Position numbers and translations under genes: made by a program. From assembly GCA_030063045.1 (NCBI GenBank), contig JAQSEB010000198.1, positions 62,001 through 126,000 of the forward strand: a DNA stretch of 64,000 bases, read 5' to 3'. Source of the stretch: Pratylenchus scribneri. Lineage: Eukaryota; Nematoda; Chromadorea; Rhabditida; Pratylenchidae. The stretch's first letter is position 1. Every line of letters starts with the position of its first letter. This document shows, piece after piece, positions 1 to 11,235 of this stretch. The notes beneath the pieces are model-generated. The model worked only from the letters and a program-made list of their open reading frames with translations. It did no database searches and was not told the origin of the DNA.

Positions 1-660
1 TTTTTTCATCACTGCTTCGGCTTCTTCTTTAGCTTTTTGTTCAGCTAATCGCTTATCTTCAATCGATTTTCTGCGTTGCGCGGCTTCATCCTCTTTTCGT
101 TTTCGTTCCTCTTCTTCTTTGGCTAAAGTCTTCTCTTTACGCTTTCGTGCCAATTCATCCATTTTAGCCTTGACTTCGTCCTCTTCAGCTTTCTTTTCAT
201 CTTCTGGCCGAATTCCTTTTTTGCCTGCTTTAATTTGTTCAGCCTTTTCTTCCCCCGGTGAAAGTTTTTCGCCGGCTTTTTTCGTCTTTGGTTGTTCTAA
301 TTTCACTAATTTTTCTTCAGTTGGCGAAGCTGATTCTTCGTCAATTTTATCGCCAGCCTTTTTAAATGTAAAGGCTGAGCTTGGCTCTTCAGTTTTGCTT
401 TTATCTGATGATAACTGTTTGGTTTGTGGCAGTTTTTCTTCATCCAATTTGAATTTTTTCACGGCTGTGTCCACTTTTCCTTGCTCATCCATGGCCTTCT
501 TCAAAGCTGCATCTGCATCCTTTTTGGCTTCTAATGCTTTTCGAGCTTTTTCTTCTTCTTCTGCTTTTGCTTTTAATAGTGCTTCATCTTTTTTCCTCTT
601 TTCATCTTCTTCTTTCTTTTTCTTTGCATCCTCCCGTCGTTTTGCCATCTCATCCATTGC
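1..660 (-). CDS. Exon: MDEMAKRREDAKKKK module, copy 3 (3' part beyond window)
   Basis: 220 codons open to the window edge, phase 0 in, acceptor TTTTTTAG. Same order as the exons at 29184 and 4508: MDEMAKRREDAKKKKEEDEK, KKFKLDEEKLPQTK, EKLVKLEQPKTKKAGEKLS, RRKSIEDKRLAEQKAKE. Confidence 0.85.
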
Positions 661-2070
661 CTAAAAAATAATATTAATAATTAATATGATGAATTCTTGA
701 ATAGAAGTAAAATGTGTCAACTAAAAAATATGTTTTCATTTAATTTAAAAATGTGTTTTCTTTAAAATGAGAAAAATTTCTTTTCGTTTAACTAAGAAAA
801 ATTTGTTTTCAATTAACTAAGAAAAATGTGTTTTCAATTAACTAAGAAAAATGTGTTTTCAATTAACTAAGAAAAATGTGTTTTCAATTAACTAAGAAAA
901 ATGTGTTTTCAATTAACTAAGAAAAATGTGTTTTCAATTAACTAAGAAAAATGTGTTTTCAATTAACTAAGAAAAATGTGTTTTCAATTAACTAAGAAAA
1001 ATGTGTTTTCAATTAACTAAGAAAAATGTGTTTTCAATTAACTAAGAAAAATGTGTTTTCAATTAACTAAGAAAAATGTATTTTCGTATAATTAAAAATG
1101 TATTTTCGATTAACTAAGAAAAATGTGTTTTCAATTAACTATGAAAAATGTGTTTTCAATTAACTAAGAAAAATGTGTTTTCAATTAACTAAGAAAAATG
1201 TGTTTTCAATTAACTAAGAAAAATGTGTTTTCAATTAACTAAGAAAAATGTGTTTTCAATTAACTATGAAAAATGTGTTTCAATTAACTAAGAAAAATGT
1301 GTTTTCGATTAACTAAGAAAAAAATGTTTTTTCAATTAACTAAGAAAAATGTGTTTTCAATTAACTATGAAAAATGTGTTTTCAATTAACTAAGAAAAAT
1401 GTATTTTCGTATAATTAAAAATGTATTTTCGATTAACTATGAAAAATGTATTTTCAATTAACTAAGAAAAATGTGTTTTCAATTAACTAAGAAAAATGTG
1501 TTTTCAATTAACTAAGAAAAATGTGTTTTCAATTAACTAAGAAAAATGTGTTTTCAATTAACTATGAAAAATGTATTTTCATATAATTAAAAATGTATTT
1601 TCAATTAACTAAGAAAAATGTGTTTCAATTAACTAAGAAAAGTGTGTTTTCATTTAAATAAAATGTATTTTCATAACTAAGGAAAAAGTGTTTTCATTTA
1701 ACCTAGAATATGTTTTCTAAATGTGTTTTCGTTAAACTATTACAAAAATGTATTTTTTGTCCAGTAAAAAAATTTGTTATCGTTTAATTAAATTTATTTT
1801 TGTTGAACAAAGAATTTAGCTAAGGAATAAAATATATTTTTGGAAAAGAAAAATATGAAAAAATTATTTTTGATTAGCTAATAAAAATGTGTTTTCATAA
1901 GAAAAAATAATTTATAGCGAATTAAAAATTTTTCTTTATGTTAAATTCGATTTTTATTATACAAAATAAAAGAAAAACCATTATATTTTATACTAAAACA
2001 GCTTGACTACTATATATATATATACCTATATAATTCTTGATTTATTTATTCAAAGGAACAGAATACTTAC
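661..2070 (-). other. Intron (1410 bp) filled by a minisatellite
   Basis: More than half of this intron is a 25 bp tandem repeat; the remainder (about 1780-2070) is AT-rich with a short (ta)n run near 2011-2025. Confidence 0.8.
780..1645. repeat. 25 bp intronic minisatellite, about 33 copies
   Basis: The unit contains aattaactaagaaaaatgtg plus ttttc. Most core copies are identical; variants (aactatgaaa, ttttcgtataattaaaaatg) recur in a partial higher-order pattern. Degenerate copies extend to about 725 and 1775. On the coding strand every unit carries ACATTTTTCTTAG, which looks like a 3' splice site. Confidence 0.9.
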
Positions 2071-3011
2071 TCTTTTAGCTTCATCTGCTTCAGCTTTTGC
2101 TTTTTCTTCTGCTTCACGCCTCTTTTTCAATTGATCTTCGCGATCTTTTCGTCTTTTCTCATCTTCCGTCAAGTCTTTTAGTTGAGCGGTTTTTTCGTCC
2201 AATTCATCTTTGATGGTTTTTGCCTTGTTCTTTTCATCTTCCTGTGCTCTCTTTTTGGCCAATGATTCGTCTCGTCTTTTTTTCGCTTCATCAGCTCGTT
2301 TTTTCTCTTCTTCCTCTTCCTTTCGTTTCTTTTCATTGGCAAGTTTTTTGGCTTTTTCTTGCTCTTCGGCCATCTTCTTCTTCATCAATGAGGTTGGCTC
2401 TTTTTTACCCTTCAATTCATCTTTTTCTGTTGCAATTTTTTCAATTAAATCCTTCGTCAGTTCAGATTTCACCGGTTTGAGTTGATCAGAATGCTCTTTG
2501 AGTGTGTCAACTTTCTCTTGTCCAGCCTTGGCCTTTTTCATCGCTGCTTCGGCTTCTTCTTTGGCTTTTAGTTCAGCTAATCGCTTATCTTCAATCGATT
2601 TTCTGCGTTGCGCGGCTTCATCCTCTTTTCGTTTCCGTTCCTCTTCTTCTTTGGCTAAAGCCTTCTCTTTACGCTTTCGAGCCAATTCATCCATTTTGGC
2701 CTTGGCTTCGTCCTCTTCAGCTTTCTTTTCATCTTCTGGCCGAATTCCTTTTTTGCCTGCTTTAATTTGTTCAGCTTTTTCTTCCTCTGATGAAAGTTTT
2801 TCGCCAGCTTTTTTGGTCTTTGGCTGTTCCAATTTCACTAATTTTTCTTCCATTGGCGATTTCAACACCGATTCTTCATCAAATTTATCGCCGGGCTTTT
2901 TAATTGTGAAGGCAGAGCTTAGCTCTTCGCCTGCTTCAGCTTTGGCTTTATCTTCTTTGATGTCCGAAACAGTTCGTTTCTTTTTCTTCTTGCCATCATC
3001 AACGACAGCTT
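2071..3011 (-). CDS. Exon: VVDDG unit fused to the KKRRDESLAKK helix
   Basis: 941 bp, phase 1 to 0. It begins as a third copy of the VVDDG unit and then changes to SLMKKKMAEEQEKAKKLAN and the helix ending ADEAKR. It closes the module as the exons at 31971 and 5672 do. Donor GTAAGT. Confidence 0.85.
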
Positions 3012-3121
3012 CTAAAAATAATTTATGTTTTTAAACAATTTTATGTGAAAATTTAGATATTCTAGATGAAAAGAGATTTTAGAAAATAGTGCAAATTTAA
3101 GTTAAATGAATATCTACCCAC

Positions 3122-3700
3122 CTGATTCGCCTTTATCGATTGATGGTTTCTTTGTGGTAGCCGGTTTCTCTTCATCTAATTGGAATTTCTTCACTGTGGT
3201 ATCCACTTTCTCTTGTCCATCCTTGGCCTTCTTCATCGCTGCTTCGGCTTCTTCTTTAGCTTTTTGTTCAGCTAATCGCTTATCTTCAATCGATTTTCTG
3301 CGTTGCGCGGCTTCATCCTCTTTTCGTTTTCGTTCCTCTTCTTCTTTGGCTAAAGCCTTCTCTTTACGCTTTCGTGCCAATTCATCCATTTTAGCCTTGG
3401 CTTCGTCCTCTTCAGCTTTCTTTTCATCTTCTGGCCGAATTCCTTTTTTGCCTGCTTTCATTTGTTCAGCCTTTTCTTCCTCCGGTGAAAGTTTTTCGCC
3501 GGCTTTTTTGGTCTTTGGCTGTTCCAATTTCACTAATTTTTCTTCCATTGGCGAAGCTGATTCTTCATCAATTTTATCGCCAGGCTTTTTAATTATGAAG
3601 GCTGAGCTTGGCTCTTCGCCTGCTTCAGCTTTGGCTTTATCTTCTTTGATGTCCGAAACAGTTCGTTTCTTTTTCTTCTTGCCATCATCAACGATAGCTT
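3122..3700 (-). CDS. Exon: VVDDGKKKKKRTVSDI unit 2
   Basis: 579 bp, phase 1 to 1, a tandem duplicate of the exon at 3812. The intervening introns (110-111 bp) are also near-identical. ESASPMEEKL replaces ESVLKSPMEEKL. Confidence 0.85.
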
Positions 3701-3811
3701 CTAAAAAGAGTTTATCGTTTTTTAACAATTTTATGTGAAAATTTAGATATTCTAGATGAAAAGAGATTTTAGAAAATAGTGCAAATTTAAGTTTAAGGAA
3801 TGTCTACCCAC

Positions 3812-4396
3812 CTGATTCGCCTTTATCGATTGATGGTTTCTTTGTGGTTGGCGGTTTCTCTTCATCTAATTGTAATTTCTTCACTGTGGTATCCACTTTC
3901 TCTTGTCCATCTTTGGCCTTTTTCATAGCTGCATCTGCTTCTTCTTTGGCTTTTTGTTCAGCTAATCGCTTATCTTCAATTGATTTTCGGCGTTGCGCGG
4001 CTTCATCCTCTTTTCGTTTCCGTTCTTCTTCTTTATTGGCTAAAGCCTTCTCTTTACGCTTTCGAGCCAATTCATCCATTTTGGCCTTGGCTTCATCTTC
4101 TTCTGCTTTCTTTTCATCATCTGGCCGAATTCCTTTTTTGCCTGCTTTAATTTGTTCAGCTTTTTCTTCCTCTGATGAAAGTTTTTCGCCAGCTTTTTTG
4201 GTCTTAGGCTGTTCCAATTTCACTAATTTTTCTTCCATTGGCGATTTCAACACCGATTCTTCATCAAATTTATCGCCGGGCTTTTTAATTGTGAAGGCAG
4301 AGCTTAGCTCTTCGCCTGCTTCAGCTTTGGCTTTATCTTCTTTGATGTCCGAAACAGTTCGTTTCTTTTTCTTCTTGCCATCATCAACGACAGCTT
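3812..4396 (-). CDS. Exon: VVDDGKKKKKRTVSDI unit 1
   Basis: 585 bp, phase 1 to 1, so duplicable without frame change. EAVVDDGKKKKKRTVSDIKE, then FTIKKPGDKFDEESVLKSPM, EKLVKLEQPKTKKAGEKLS, and a RRKSIEDKR helix ending in DKGES. Confidence 0.85.
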
Positions 4397-4507
4397 CTAA
4401 AAATAATTTATGTTTTTAAACAATTTTTGTGCAAATTTAGATATTTTAGATGAGAAGAGATTTTAGAAAATAGTGCAAAATTAAGTTTTTAAGGAATGTC
4501 TACCCAC

Positions 4508-5288
4508 CTGATTCGCCTTTATCGATTGATGGTTTCTTTGTGGTTGGCGGTTTCTCTTCATCTAATTCGAATTTCTTCACTGTGGTATCCACTTTCTCTT
4601 GTCCATCTTTGGCTTTTTTCATAGCTGCATCGGCTTCTTCTTTGGCTTTTTGTTCAGCCATTCGCTTATCTTCAATTGATTTTCGGCGTTGCGCGGCTTC
4701 ATCCTCTTTTCGTTTCCGTTCCTCTTCTTCTTTGGCTAAAGCCTTCTCTTTACGCTTTCGAGCCAATTCATCCATTTTGGCTTTGGCTTCATCTTCTTCT
4801 GCTTTCTTTTCATCTTCTGGCCGAATTCCTTTTTTGCCTGCTTTAATTTGTTCAGCTTTTTCTTCCTCTGATGAAAGTTTTTCGCCAGCTTTTTTGGTCT
4901 TTGGCTGTTCCAATTTCACTAATTTTTCTTCCATTGGCGATTTCGTTGCTATTTCCTCGACTTTCTTATCGTCTGGTTTTTTCACTGTTAATTTTGAGCT
5001 AGGTTCTTCGGCAATTTTTTCTTTGCTTTTATCAATTGATGTCTTTTTGGTTTGAGGCAGCTTTTCTTCATCCAATTTGAATTTCTTCACTGTTGTGTCC
5101 ACCTTCTCTTGTTCATCCATTGCTTTCTTCAATGCCGCATCGGCATCCTTCTTTGCCTCCAATGCTTTTCGAGCTTTTTCTTCATCCGATTCTTTTGCTT
5201 TCAAAAGAGCTTCTTCTTTCACTCGTTTTTCATCCTCTTCTTTTTTCTTTTTGGCTTCTTCACGTCGTCTTGACATTTCATCCATTGT
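4508..5288 (-). CDS. Exon: MDEMSRRREEAKKKK module, copy 2
   Basis: 781 bp, phase 0 to 1. Same order as the exon at 29184: MDEMSRRREEAKKKKEEDEK, KKDADAALKKAMDEQEKVD, TKKTSIDKSKEK, then EKLVKLEQPKTKKAGEKLS and the RRKSIEDKR helix. Donor GTGGGT. Confidence 0.85.
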
Positions 5289-5671
5289 CTGAAATTGAAA
5301 ATATTTTAATTAAAAAGTATTCTTTTCCGAATAATAAACAATTTCGAAGAAAAATTAGAAAACAATATGATTATTGATTAGTTTTTACTAACTTATAAAA
5401 GAATATCCAATTTCGCAAATATTTTTTTAGTCAACTATGGAAAAATGAAGGTATTCTCTATGGGCCATCCGGTATAGGATTAGGCTTACTTACAGGTTAT
5501 GATATCCTCTCACCTATCCCTAATCCTAATCACCTATAAAGGGCTTAATTTTTTCGAAATCTATGTACATATAATATCTAAATTCACAATTTTCCTTTTC
5601 TCGTCTTTTCGTTTTTGTATTTTTAATTGCCTACCGAAAATTCTCACTAATATTTAGTAAGATTTCTTCAC
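5289..5671 (-). other. Intron (383 bp)
   Basis: Contains a small inverted pair near 5472-5545 (taggattagg and cctaatccta). Positionally equivalent to the introns at 29974 and 661. Confidence 0.6.
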
Positions 5672-8041
5672 CTTTTTGGCTTCATCTGCCTCTGCTTTGG
5701 CTTTCTCATCAGCTTCTCTTCTCTTCTTCAAAACATCATCTCGTTCTTTTCTTCTCCGTTCTTCCTCCTCAATGTCTTTCTCTTGAGTGGATTTATTCTC
5801 CAATTCTCCTTTATCTCCAGCTTTTTTCTTTTCATCTTCCTGTGCTTTCTTTTTGGCCAATGATTCATCTCGTCTTTTTTTCGTTTCATCAGCTCGTTTT
5901 TTCTCTTCTTCCTCTTCCTTTCGTTTCTTTTCATCGGCAAGTTTTTTGGCTTTTTCTTGCTCTTCAGCCATTTTCTTCTTCATCAAAGAGGTTGGCTCTT
6001 TTTTACCCTTCATTTCGTCTTTTTCTGCCCAAATTTTTTCAATTGAATCCTTTGCAGGGACCGATTCTCCAGGCTTCATTTCATCAGTTGGCATTTTCTC
6101 TTCAATTTTTGGTGACTTTATTGAATCAACTTTCTCTTGTCCATCTTTGGCCTTTTTCATAGCTGCATCTGCTTCTTCTTTGGCTTTTTGTTCAGCTAAT
6201 CGCTTATCTTCAATTGATTTTCGGCGTTGCGCAGTTTCATCCTCTTTTCGTTTCCGTTCCTCTTCTTCTTTGGCTAAAGCCTTCTCTTTACGCTTTCGGG
6301 TCAACTCATCCATTTTGGCCCTGGCTTCATCTTCTTCCGCCTTCTTTTCATCTTCAGACCGGATGCCTTTCTTACCAGGTTTAATTTTTTCTGCAGTTTC
6401 ATCTTTGATCTCAATTTTCAATTGATCAGCATCTCCTGGTTTCGGTGTGACTTCAGATTTTATTTGAATTTTCTCTTCTTCAACTTGTTTTTCTGCTCCT
6501 ATTTTATCTTTATCCGCTTTTATATCCGAAACCGTTCGCTTTTTCTTCTTCTTTGCTTCTTCTTCTCCGGGTTTGGGTACGACTTCTGTTTTTTGACTAG
6601 ATTCAACTTTTTCTGCAACCGATGAAATTTGTATTTCATCTGCTGGTTTTTCTGCTTCGATCTTATCTTTATCAGCTTTTATATCCGAAACCGTTCGCTT
6701 CTTCTTTTTCTTTGCTTCCTCGTCAGCAGATTTTGGCGTAACTTCTGACTTCATTTGATCGGCGGATTTGGTTACTGATAGAATTTTTTCCTCTTCTAAT
6801 GGCTTTTCTCCTTCAATCTTCTCTTTATCCGCCTTTATATCCGAAACAGTGCGCTTCTTTTTGCGTTTTTCCTCTCCGGGTTTCATGGCTTCTGCTGATT
6901 CCGAAGGAAAATTCTCCGGCTTTCCCTCTCCGACGGATTCCGTTTTATCAAGTATTCTTTGTAGCTCGTCAACTTTTGGTTTTTCTGTGGTCGAAATTTT
7001 ATTTGTATCATCTTTTGATTCCGGAATAATTCCTTCCTTCTTTTTCAATTTCTCTTCTTTGATTGGTTTCTTTGCCTCTTCAATTCCTTCCAGCAATATT
7101 TCGGCCCCGATTTTTTCCATTTTCTCTTCCACCGGTGATTTCTTTTCCGTTCCCAACAAATCCGCTGCCATTTCTTCCTTCATTTTCATCCGCTTTTGAT
7201 CTTGTCGACCGGCGTCTTCCATAACCCGTTGCAATGGTGGCAAATTGATCTCCTCATGATGGGCCAAAAATCCTTCCAATGTTCGGAGTCGATCAATTAA
7301 TTCGGACACTGTTTTGTCATGCAAATCCACTTTATCCAGTTGACTTTGTCTTTTCAGCCTCTCAACTTGTTCCCAATTTTCCAATATTTCATTCTTCACT
7401 CGTTCCCTTTCGCTCTCATCTTCTGTTGGCCTCAATTTGTCTTCCCTATCCGCTTTTGTTCGATCCATTTCTGCTGATGTCCCTGCCTTTTCCAATGGTG
7501 CATCGGAAATTGGTGTAGGCTTCAATTCCTCTTCCAACAATTTCTTCGCGTCCTTTTCTGGCATTGTTATTTCTTTTTGTGCCTCTTTCTGGCCTTCAAT
7601 TCCCTTCGTCTCTTCCACCTTTGGCTTGGGAATGCCAGCCTTGGATTCATCCTCTTTTGATAAAGGCAATACTTCATCACTTGATTCAGTCGGTTTTACA
7701 AGAATGTCTTTTTCATCTTTGTCTTTTTTCTTCTCTTCCATTTCTGCAGCCTTTGCTTTGTCCTCGGGAATATCAGAAATAGTTCGCTTCTTTTTCTTCT
7801 TCATTTCCGGCTCTTCTTTCTTACTTTTATCAACTTCAATTTCTTGTGGTTTTGATTTCATTTTTGATTCTGCAGCTGCCTTTACTTCTTCGTCCTTCTT
7901 TTCGTCCTTGACAGCTTCATCCATTCGTCTTTTTGAGGAATCTTCTTCCATTTTTACGGGTTCCTTTTTCTGTTCTTCAACAGGTAATTTTGCAGATTTT
8001 TTTACTTTTTTCTTTGGCTCTTGTTCTGCCGCCTTTTTATC
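5672..8041 (-). CDS. Exon: 790-codon coiled-coil region with RTVSD repeats
   Basis: Phase 0 to 0. A Lys/Glu segment with KKKKKRTISDIPEDKAKA is followed by a less repetitive helical part (NEILENWEQVERLKRQSQLD; ELIDRLRTLEGFLAHHEEIN). Three KKKKRTVSDIKADK repeats come next, then RRKSIEDKRLAEQKAKE, and the EEERRRKERDDVLKKRRE helix ending ADEAKK shared with the exons at 31971 and 2071. The LEGFLAHHEEINLPPLQRV stretch is the most distinctive non-repeat sequence and the best query for homologues. Donor GTGAAG. Confidence 0.85.
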
Positions 8042-8087
8042 CTAAATTTTAGGGTAAAATATATTTTAATCGACAGAATCCTCATAC

Positions 8088-8174
8088 CGTCATTTCATCG
8101 CCCACTTTTGATGGGCCTTCCGCCTCTTTCGGTGACACTTTGACTGATGGATCGCCGTAAAGGGAATTGATCTC
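8088..8174 (-). CDS. Short exon: EINSLYGDPSVKVSPKE
   Basis: 87 bp, phase 0 to 0, donor GTATGA. Continues the linker and joins the large coiled-coil exon after a 46 bp intron. Confidence 0.7.
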
Positions 8175-8221
8175 CTTAAATTAAATTACCAATTAAATAA
8201 TATTTTCCCATCATTCCATAC

Positions 8222-8382
8222 TTTTGGGATGAACAATGCGCCGGGGACTTTCTTCTTTTTCTTCTGCTTTTCTTCCGCTTTCTCCGTCTCGACTAACTTT
8301 TCAACTTCATCTTTCATTTCTTCCGCAACTTTGGACAATGGGATCTCCTCTCCTTCAATTTGACGCAATGCTTTTCGATCTT
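8222..8382 (-). CDS. Exon: charged linker ending KKKVPGALFIPK
   Basis: 161 bp, phase 1 to 0. LRQIEGEEIPLSKVAEEMKD helix, a run of lysines, then VPGALFIPK. Followed by a 47 bp intron, among the shortest here. Confidence 0.75.
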
Positions 8383-8556
8383 CTAAACCATTTTTTAAAC
8401 ATTTCCTAATTTTTTTATTTAATAATAAATTTATTCTTTTTTTTCAAATTTTAAATTTTTGTTTAATTTACATTTTTTAATTAATTTAATTATCTAAAAT
8501 TAATTTTCGACAATGGACATTTACGAATAAAATTCAAAGTACACAAAAATACGAAC

Positions 8557-8719
8557 CATTTTTTGGTTTCTTCACAATTCGGACTTTATGTTTGCTTTTC
8601 ACTTCACCGAACACATTAATTGCATGAAGCACAATTTGGTCACCATTTTTCAAATTCAACCGTTTTAGCGCAATTTCCACATCAATTTGTTGTTGACCAG
8701 CAACACGGTTAATTTTTAG
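8557..8719 (-). CDS. Exon: C-terminal strands of Ig-like domain 4
   Basis: 163 bp, phase 0 to 1, acceptor TGTTCAG, donor GTTCGT. DQIVLHAINVFGEVKSKHKV matches Ig F-G strands (A-x-N-x-x-G) with no Cys. Confidence 0.75.
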
Positions 8720-9200
8720 CTGAACATTAAGCGACAAATTTGGTTAGGTAAAAAAGCAAGCAAAATGAAATGTGACATTTTTGACAAAAATGGCATTCAT
8801 AAAATTTATCCTTTCATAATTTAGCAAAAAGGTAAAAATTTTTATTTTCGAAAAATCCATATTTTTGAACTATAAAAATTTAGTAAAATTAGGCGTTTTA
8901 AAAATTCCTTCGATATCTTAAAATTTTTATCACATTAATGTAAAAAAATTTTTTGGCTCAAATTTAAATATTTTATATTTTTCACATAAATTAATATTAA
9001 TCTTCAGAATTTAGATTTTTAGGATCTAATTGTAATTTTTCTCATCAATACATTTTAAAAAATTTACAAACAATTATAAATTTTTACAATTCTTTTTTCT
9101 AGTAAATTTGTTCTCATTATTTATTTTCCCCGATTTGCCATTTTTACAACAAAAATGTTCGCATTTTCCAGTTAAAACATAAAATAAATAAAAAAAAAAC
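8720..9200 (-). other. Intron (481 bp)
   Basis: AT-rich; no reading frame or repeat of note. Confidence 0.6.
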
Positions 9201-9401
9201 CTTTCTGCATGGAATAACTTGCTCATTCCGTTCAATATACACCTCCGAATGCGGCAATGGGTCACCTTCAATTCTGAAATTTAATTTTTGATCCAATTGC
9301 CCCGGATCAATGTCGATGATTGGTGGCGGTGTCTCTTTCATGTGCGGGGCACGATCCTCATTGATTGGTGCCAATGCTGCTGGCAATGATGGCTCAATTG
9401 C
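9201..9401 (-). CDS. Exon: linker and N-terminal strands of Ig-like domain 4
   Basis: 201 bp, phase 0 to 0. A Pro-rich linker (EPSLPAALAPINEDRAPHMK) leads into QKLNFRIEGDPLPHSEVYI, the B-C strand region. Donor GTTTTT. Confidence 0.75.
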
Positions 9402-9482
9402 CTAAAATAAATTTTTTTTCTTATTTTGGAGAAAATAGATAAAATTTGTTGGGAGAAATAAATTTTATACTATAAAGCCCAC

Positions 9483-9671
9483 TTTAATTTTGACTGTGGC
9501 TTCATCGTATCCTTCCATATTGGAGGCGATGAACACATATTCGCCTTCCATTGTTTTGTCAAATTTGGGGAAAAGCAACAGAATTGTCCAAACATCGTCA
9601 TCCCGGTCCACCAAGAATCGAAATTTCTCTTTGTCCTCCGTCAAATGCGCATTGTTATGGTAGATGGACAT
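9483..9671 (-). CDS. Exon: C-terminal strands of Ig-like domain 3
   Basis: 189 bp, phase 0 to 0. WTILLLFPKFDKTMEGEYVF then IASNMEGYDEATVKIK is the E-F-G pattern of an I-set Ig (T-x-x-G-x-Y, A-S-N-x-x-G). The F-strand Cys is replaced, consistent with Cys-less intracellular Ig domains. Donor GTGGGC. Confidence 0.8.
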
Positions 9672-10243
9672 CTTTGTAAAAATTAATAATGAAAATTGAG
9701 TAATTATTTTACTGTAATATTTTTGTTGAACACTTATGAGGCAATCCATTAATATGGATTTGCTTCATATGGGAGTTAGTACGTTTTTAATTAAAATGTT
9801 AATTTTTTATGAGAATGGAATGGACAAAATGAAATTGGTTTCATCAATTTTTGATAAAGCTTTTTTCCAAAAAAAGAAGAAAATTAATTTACACATAAAT
9901 TTTATTGTGAAAAATTAGAAATTTTAAGGCAAAAAACTGGGACGAAAATCGGCTCCATTTAAATCTTATTTTGCCTAGCCCAAAAATAATTGTGGCCAAG
10001 ATGCATGGCATTCAATTTTTCAACAAGAAAATTTATGAATTAAATTATAATTAATTAATGTGATTTTCTGGCTAAATTAATGTTTTCTTATTTTAATAAT
10101 TCAATTCAAAATTTATAAATTTAATAAATAATAATAACATAATTAAAAATAATTTTATATTAAGAAAAGGATTAATTAAAAAATCTGAATTTTTATTTTA
10201 AAAATTTCACTTTGATTTTTAATTATAATTGAATTAAGCCTAC
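9672..10243 (-). other. Intron (572 bp), possibly hiding a small Ig exon
   Basis: The C-strand (Trp) segment of Ig domain 3 is missing between the flanking exons. A phase 0-0 exon may lie here, but no candidate has good splice sites. Confidence 0.45.
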
Positions 10244-10350
10244 CTTCGGTTCAACTGCTGAATGCAATTTTAATTGAAGCAAAAGGCGTTCACCAATTTT
10301 GGCCAGAATTTCCTTTTCCTTTGTCTCAAAATGAGGCGGAAGAGTTTGGA
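10244..10350 (-). CDS. Exon: N-terminal strands of Ig-like domain 3
   Basis: 107 bp, phase 1 to 0. LPPHFETKEKEILAKIGE and RLLLQLKLHSAVEPK fit the A-B strands of an I-set Ig whose B-strand Cys is replaced by Leu. The acceptor TTTAAG is weak. Confidence 0.65.
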
Positions 10351-10391
10351 CTTAAATTATAAATTCATAAAAATAAAATAAGCTTCTTCAC

Positions 10392-10878
10392 CATTTTGTT
10401 CCCAATCGAAAATTTCATCGCCTTCATCCGTCGTGTCTCCATCGCTTATTATTGAATATGAAAATTGTTCGGCTCCTTCCAAATTGAAACGGACCGATTT
10501 GGAACTTTTTTGCTGTTGGGCGGATTCACTCTCTGCCGGTTGTTCGGCATGGGTTGATGTGGTTGGCTCCACAAAGTCGAATGTCTTCAATGGCATTGCC
10601 ACTTTTGGATTGATGAAGACCGGCGACAATCGTTCCATTTGGAATTGTCTATCGACCAACAGGACTTCAATGCTTTCTTGAGGAGTCACTTTTTTGAATT
10701 GAGCAACGGATTCAGTCGCTTTGTCGACAGCCTCTTTCTCGGCATCTTGATTCGCTTGATCTGATTTTTTGGGCATTTTCTGATCAATCTTTTTTACTTC
10801 ATCCATCATTTTCATTTTCTCATCCGGTCCTTCGGCTCCCTCAATCGCAATTTCTCCTCTAATTTTTGCCGGTTTCTC
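10392..10878 (-). CDS. Exon: charged linker before Ig domain 3
   Basis: 487 bp, phase 0 to 1. EKPAKIRGEIAIEGAEGPDE, a Lys/Gln/Asp stretch, then VLLVDRQFQMERLSPVFINP and acidic DGDTTDEGDEIFDWEQNG. No known domain. Donor GTGAAG. Confidence 0.75.
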
Positions 10879-11235
10879 CTTGAATAAATAAAATAAAATT
10901 TATGAGATTCCTTAAAATAAGCATTAGTATATTCATTTAATAATTACTAGTTTTTGAGAGAGAAAAATTATTTCAATATACTATTTCATAAAAATGAAAT
11001 GATAATTTAGATAGTAGTCCAAAATCAGAATCTCATTAATAATTTTACAATTTTGTCACGATTTATATTTATAATCAATATATTACCTCTCTTAGCATCA
11101 CTGGGATTTAAATTTCAGAGAACTTTCAAAGAAGGCTTATGTTAGAGAAGAGGCTTCTAATAGAGAAAATATGGTTGGTATATTTGAATGTTAATTTTCT
11201 ATAAATTTTATATTTAATTGCGATATAGAACCAAC
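10879..11235 (-). other. Intron (357 bp)
   Basis: AT-rich; no other feature seen. Acceptor TTATTCAAG. Confidence 0.6.

Noticed and set aside
780..1645. CRISPR-like regular repeat
   Set aside because: The 25 bp units are directly contiguous with no variable spacers; this is a minisatellite in a eukaryotic intron.
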